Positions 14,078 to 15,353 of a stretch of 15,353 nucleotides of DNA are shown one piece after another. The stretch's first letter is position 1. Each line of letters opens with the position of its first letter. The notes under the pieces were generated by a model, which was not told the origin of the DNA, did not search any database, and was given only the letters and a program-made list of their open reading frames with translations. A program made the translations under genes and the position numbers. Source of the stretch: Nitrospira sp. (GTDB lineage Bacteria > Nitrospirota > Nitrospiria > Nitrospirales > Nitrospiraceae); the NCBI GenBank assembly GCA_030456405.1, contig JAKDNQ010000033.1, positions 1-15,353 of the forward strand, read 5' to 3'.

Positions 14078-14486
14078 ATGGAAAAGAGAAAAATAGAACG
14101 AGTCGAAGACATGCCTGTCTTTCAAGCCTGCTTTGCTTTAGCGTTGAGTATTGAAAAAGACTCGCCTGCCTTTGCGGTTGACTTCAAATGGCTACGCGGC
14201 CAGATGCTACGTTCATCTGAGTCGGTCTGTGCGAACATGACCATATTCCCAATACAGCACGGAATGCCTTCAAGCCTTGCATCGGTGCCGTCGGGAAGGA
14301 CGTGAAACGATCACGCATGTGCGCTATGCAATGACCATCAAGCAATTGTCGGGCGAGAAAGGGCTGGCGTTGATAGAAGGATACGACAATGCTCTCACGC
14401 AACTCGCGAATCTCATTGCCAGCATTGAACGTAAGATCTGTCAGCGCGGAAAGACCAAGGCCGAGCGTTCATCGAACTCCTCTTGA
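14078..14486 (+). pseudogene. Four-helix-bundle (S23/IVS-type) protein gene, frameshifted
   Basis: Two overlapping frames together make one 130-odd residue protein of the four-helix-bundle family found in 23S rRNA intervening sequences and related to Avd of diversity-generating retroelements. The first frame begins MEKRKIERVEDMPVFQ and runs to SVCANMT (14240-14242). The second resumes with YSQYSTE at 14244 and continues ALHRCRREGRETITHVRYAMT to the TGA at 14484-14486. Family members normally read N-x-x-EG-(F/Y) here, so the break fits loss of about five bases (a GAAGG-like string) between ACC and TAT. It could also be a sequencing error. AAGGAG (14070-14075) is only 2 bases from the ATG, an unusually short spacing. 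The gene fits between two complementary heptamer arms, its stop touching the right arm. Confidence 0.82.
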
Positions 14487-14527
14487 CCCATCAGCCATTA
14501 CCCATAGACCATTTGCCATTGACCATG
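14486..14527. repeat. Right heptamer arm, overlapping the uvrC start
   Basis: Six 7-base units in register at 14486, 14493, 14500, 14507, 14514 and 14521, of the form NNCCATN (AGCCATT, GACCATT, GACCATG). It is complementary to the left arm at 14006-14054. The last unit contains the uvrC ATG (14525-14527). Confidence 0.88.
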
Positions 14528-15353
14528 AACCTCGTTGCTGAATTCCAATCTAAAATCGATCATCTCTCGGATCAGCCCGGCGTCTATTTGTTCAGGGACG
14601 AGCAGGGTGAATTGCTCTACATCGGGAAAGCCGCAGCCCTGTCCAGCCGCGTCCGGTCGTACTTTCAAAAAGGGGGCGATCACTCTCCGAAAACCGCTAT
14701 CCTGGTCAACCACATTGCAGACCTTGAAACGATCGTCACCCGATCGGAGCTCGAAGCCCTTATCCTAGAAAGCAATCTGATCAAGCAGCATCGGCCTCGG
14801 TTCAACGTGGTCTTACGGGACGACAAGCAATACCCCTATCTTCGCCTGCCGATCAAAGAGGATTTTCCCCGCCTCTCCATCGTTCGCCGCGTGCAACAAG
14901 ACGGTGCACTGTATTATGGGCCTTACACGCCGGCAGGTGCCTTGCGGGAGACATTGAAAGTCATCAAGAAAACATTTCCGCTGGCCACTTGCACGATCCT
15001 CATAGACGGCAAGGCCGAACGGGCTTGCATCGAATTCGAGATCAAACGATGCATGGCGCCCTGCACCGGCAATCAATCGAAAGAGGACTACCATCATATC
15101 GTCGCGCAGGTTCGACAGTTCCTGGAAGGGCGTGACCATGAATTGTTGGACGACTTACGCGCTCAGATGGAAGCGGCAGCGGAGCGTGAGGACTTCGAGG
15201 AGGCGGCGCGCTTACGCGATCGGCTGTTCAACATCGAACGTACCCTTGAAAAGCAACGCATCACCCAAACGACGACGACCGACCAAGACGTGATCGGACT
15301 GGCGCGGCAAGGTTCGGCGGTCGATCTCCAGATCCTCTTCGTGCGCGGCGGCC
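14525..15353 (+). CDS. uvrC: Excinuclease ABC subunit C, N-terminal part (runs off window)
   Basis: The frame is open from ATG 14525 to the right edge, giving 276 residues of UvrC, the nuclease that makes the two incisions in nucleotide excision repair. The N-terminal GIY-YIG domain is clear: GVYLF, LLYIGKA, the arginine in SRVRSYF, and ELEALILESNLIKQHRPRFN (to about residue 95). Then come DDKQYPYLRL, YYGPYTPAGALRETL, the CxxxxIKRCMAPC-type region near residues 177-185 (CIEFEIKRCMAPC), and the UVR helix pair DLRAQMEAAAEREDFEEAARLRDRL (about 220-244), which contacts UvrB. The C-terminal RNase H-like half lies outside the window. No ribosome site precedes the ATG, and the start codon belongs to the heptamer array. 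Confidence 0.96.
   Translation, partial: MNLVAEFQSKIDHLSDQPGVYLFRDEQGELLYIGKAAALSSRVRSYFQKGGDHSPKTAILVNHIADLETIVTRSELEALILESNLIKQHRPRFNVVLRDDKQYPYLRLPIKEDFPRLSIVRRVQQDGALYYGPYTPAGALRETLKVIKKTFPLATCTILIDGKAERACIEFEIKRCMAPCTGNQSKEDYHHIVAQVRQFLEGRDHELLDDLRAQMEAAAEREDFEEAARLRDRLFNIERTLEKQRITQTTTTDQDVIGLARQGSAVDLQILFVRGG

Noticed and set aside
14006..14527. Diversity-generating retroelement
   Set aside because: The four-helix-bundle gene is related to Avd, but there is no reverse transcriptase, no template/variable repeat pair and no variable target gene in the window.

Overview
The window is a 15.4 kb piece of a bacterial chromosome with moderately high GC. The complex I gene order, the gene families and the style of intergenic repeats suggest a Nitrospira-like (Nitrospirota) bacterium. 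This assignment is inference; no rRNA or other phylogenetic marker is present.

Layout. Positions 1-6839 hold the distal half of a respiratory complex I operon on the + strand: the 3' tip of nuoH, then nuoI, nuoJ, nuoK, nuoL, nuoM and nuoN. Together they supply the two-cluster ferredoxin-like subunit and the proton-pumping membrane arm. Positions 6840-8353 contain a repeat, a YihY/BrkB-family membrane protein gene and a 368-base repeat-rich gap. Next come a multi-pass membrane protein of unknown function (8354-9721) and a convergent site-2-protease-like gene with two CBS domains (complement of 9792-10979). A divergent pair of short genes follows: an exported polysaccharide-deacetylase-like protein coupled by an ATGA overlap to a GNAT acetyltransferase. 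After these lie a glyoxalase I-like gene, a DapF-like gene that lacks both catalytic cysteines, a frameshifted four-helix-bundle (S23/IVS-type) gene, and the 5' part of uvrC, which runs off the window.

What stands out is the intergenic DNA. At seven loci the gap between genes holds an inverted repeat whose arms are each built of degenerate 7-bp units: nuoJ/K, nuoK/L, nuoL/M, the convergent gap near 9750, GNAT/glyoxalase, glyoxalase/dapF and dapF/uvrC. The period of 7 and the mirrored arrangement are constant, but the unit sequence differs from locus to locus (GTGAAAC, ATRGCNN, GTRAGGS, ATGGTNN). At several loci the array supplies the stop codon or the start codon of the adjacent gene. At the last locus the two arms enclose a complete gene-sized cassette for a four-helix-bundle protein, which recalls the 23S rRNA intervening sequences that encode the same family inside a hairpin.

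A second layer of repeats is a foldback family with 19-26-bp terminal inverted repeats (6847-6971, 8153-8337, 11033-11185). Two copies share a core hairpin in which both sides of the stem have changed together. The third copy carries a 9-bp-periodic hairpin in place of that core, and a related 9-bp-periodic hairpin lies at 7994-8085. One arm of the third copy appears to supply the -35 box of a promoter that would make a leaderless mRNA for the deacetylase. These repeats also create false upstream start codons in several open frames, so I moved the starts of four genes downstream.
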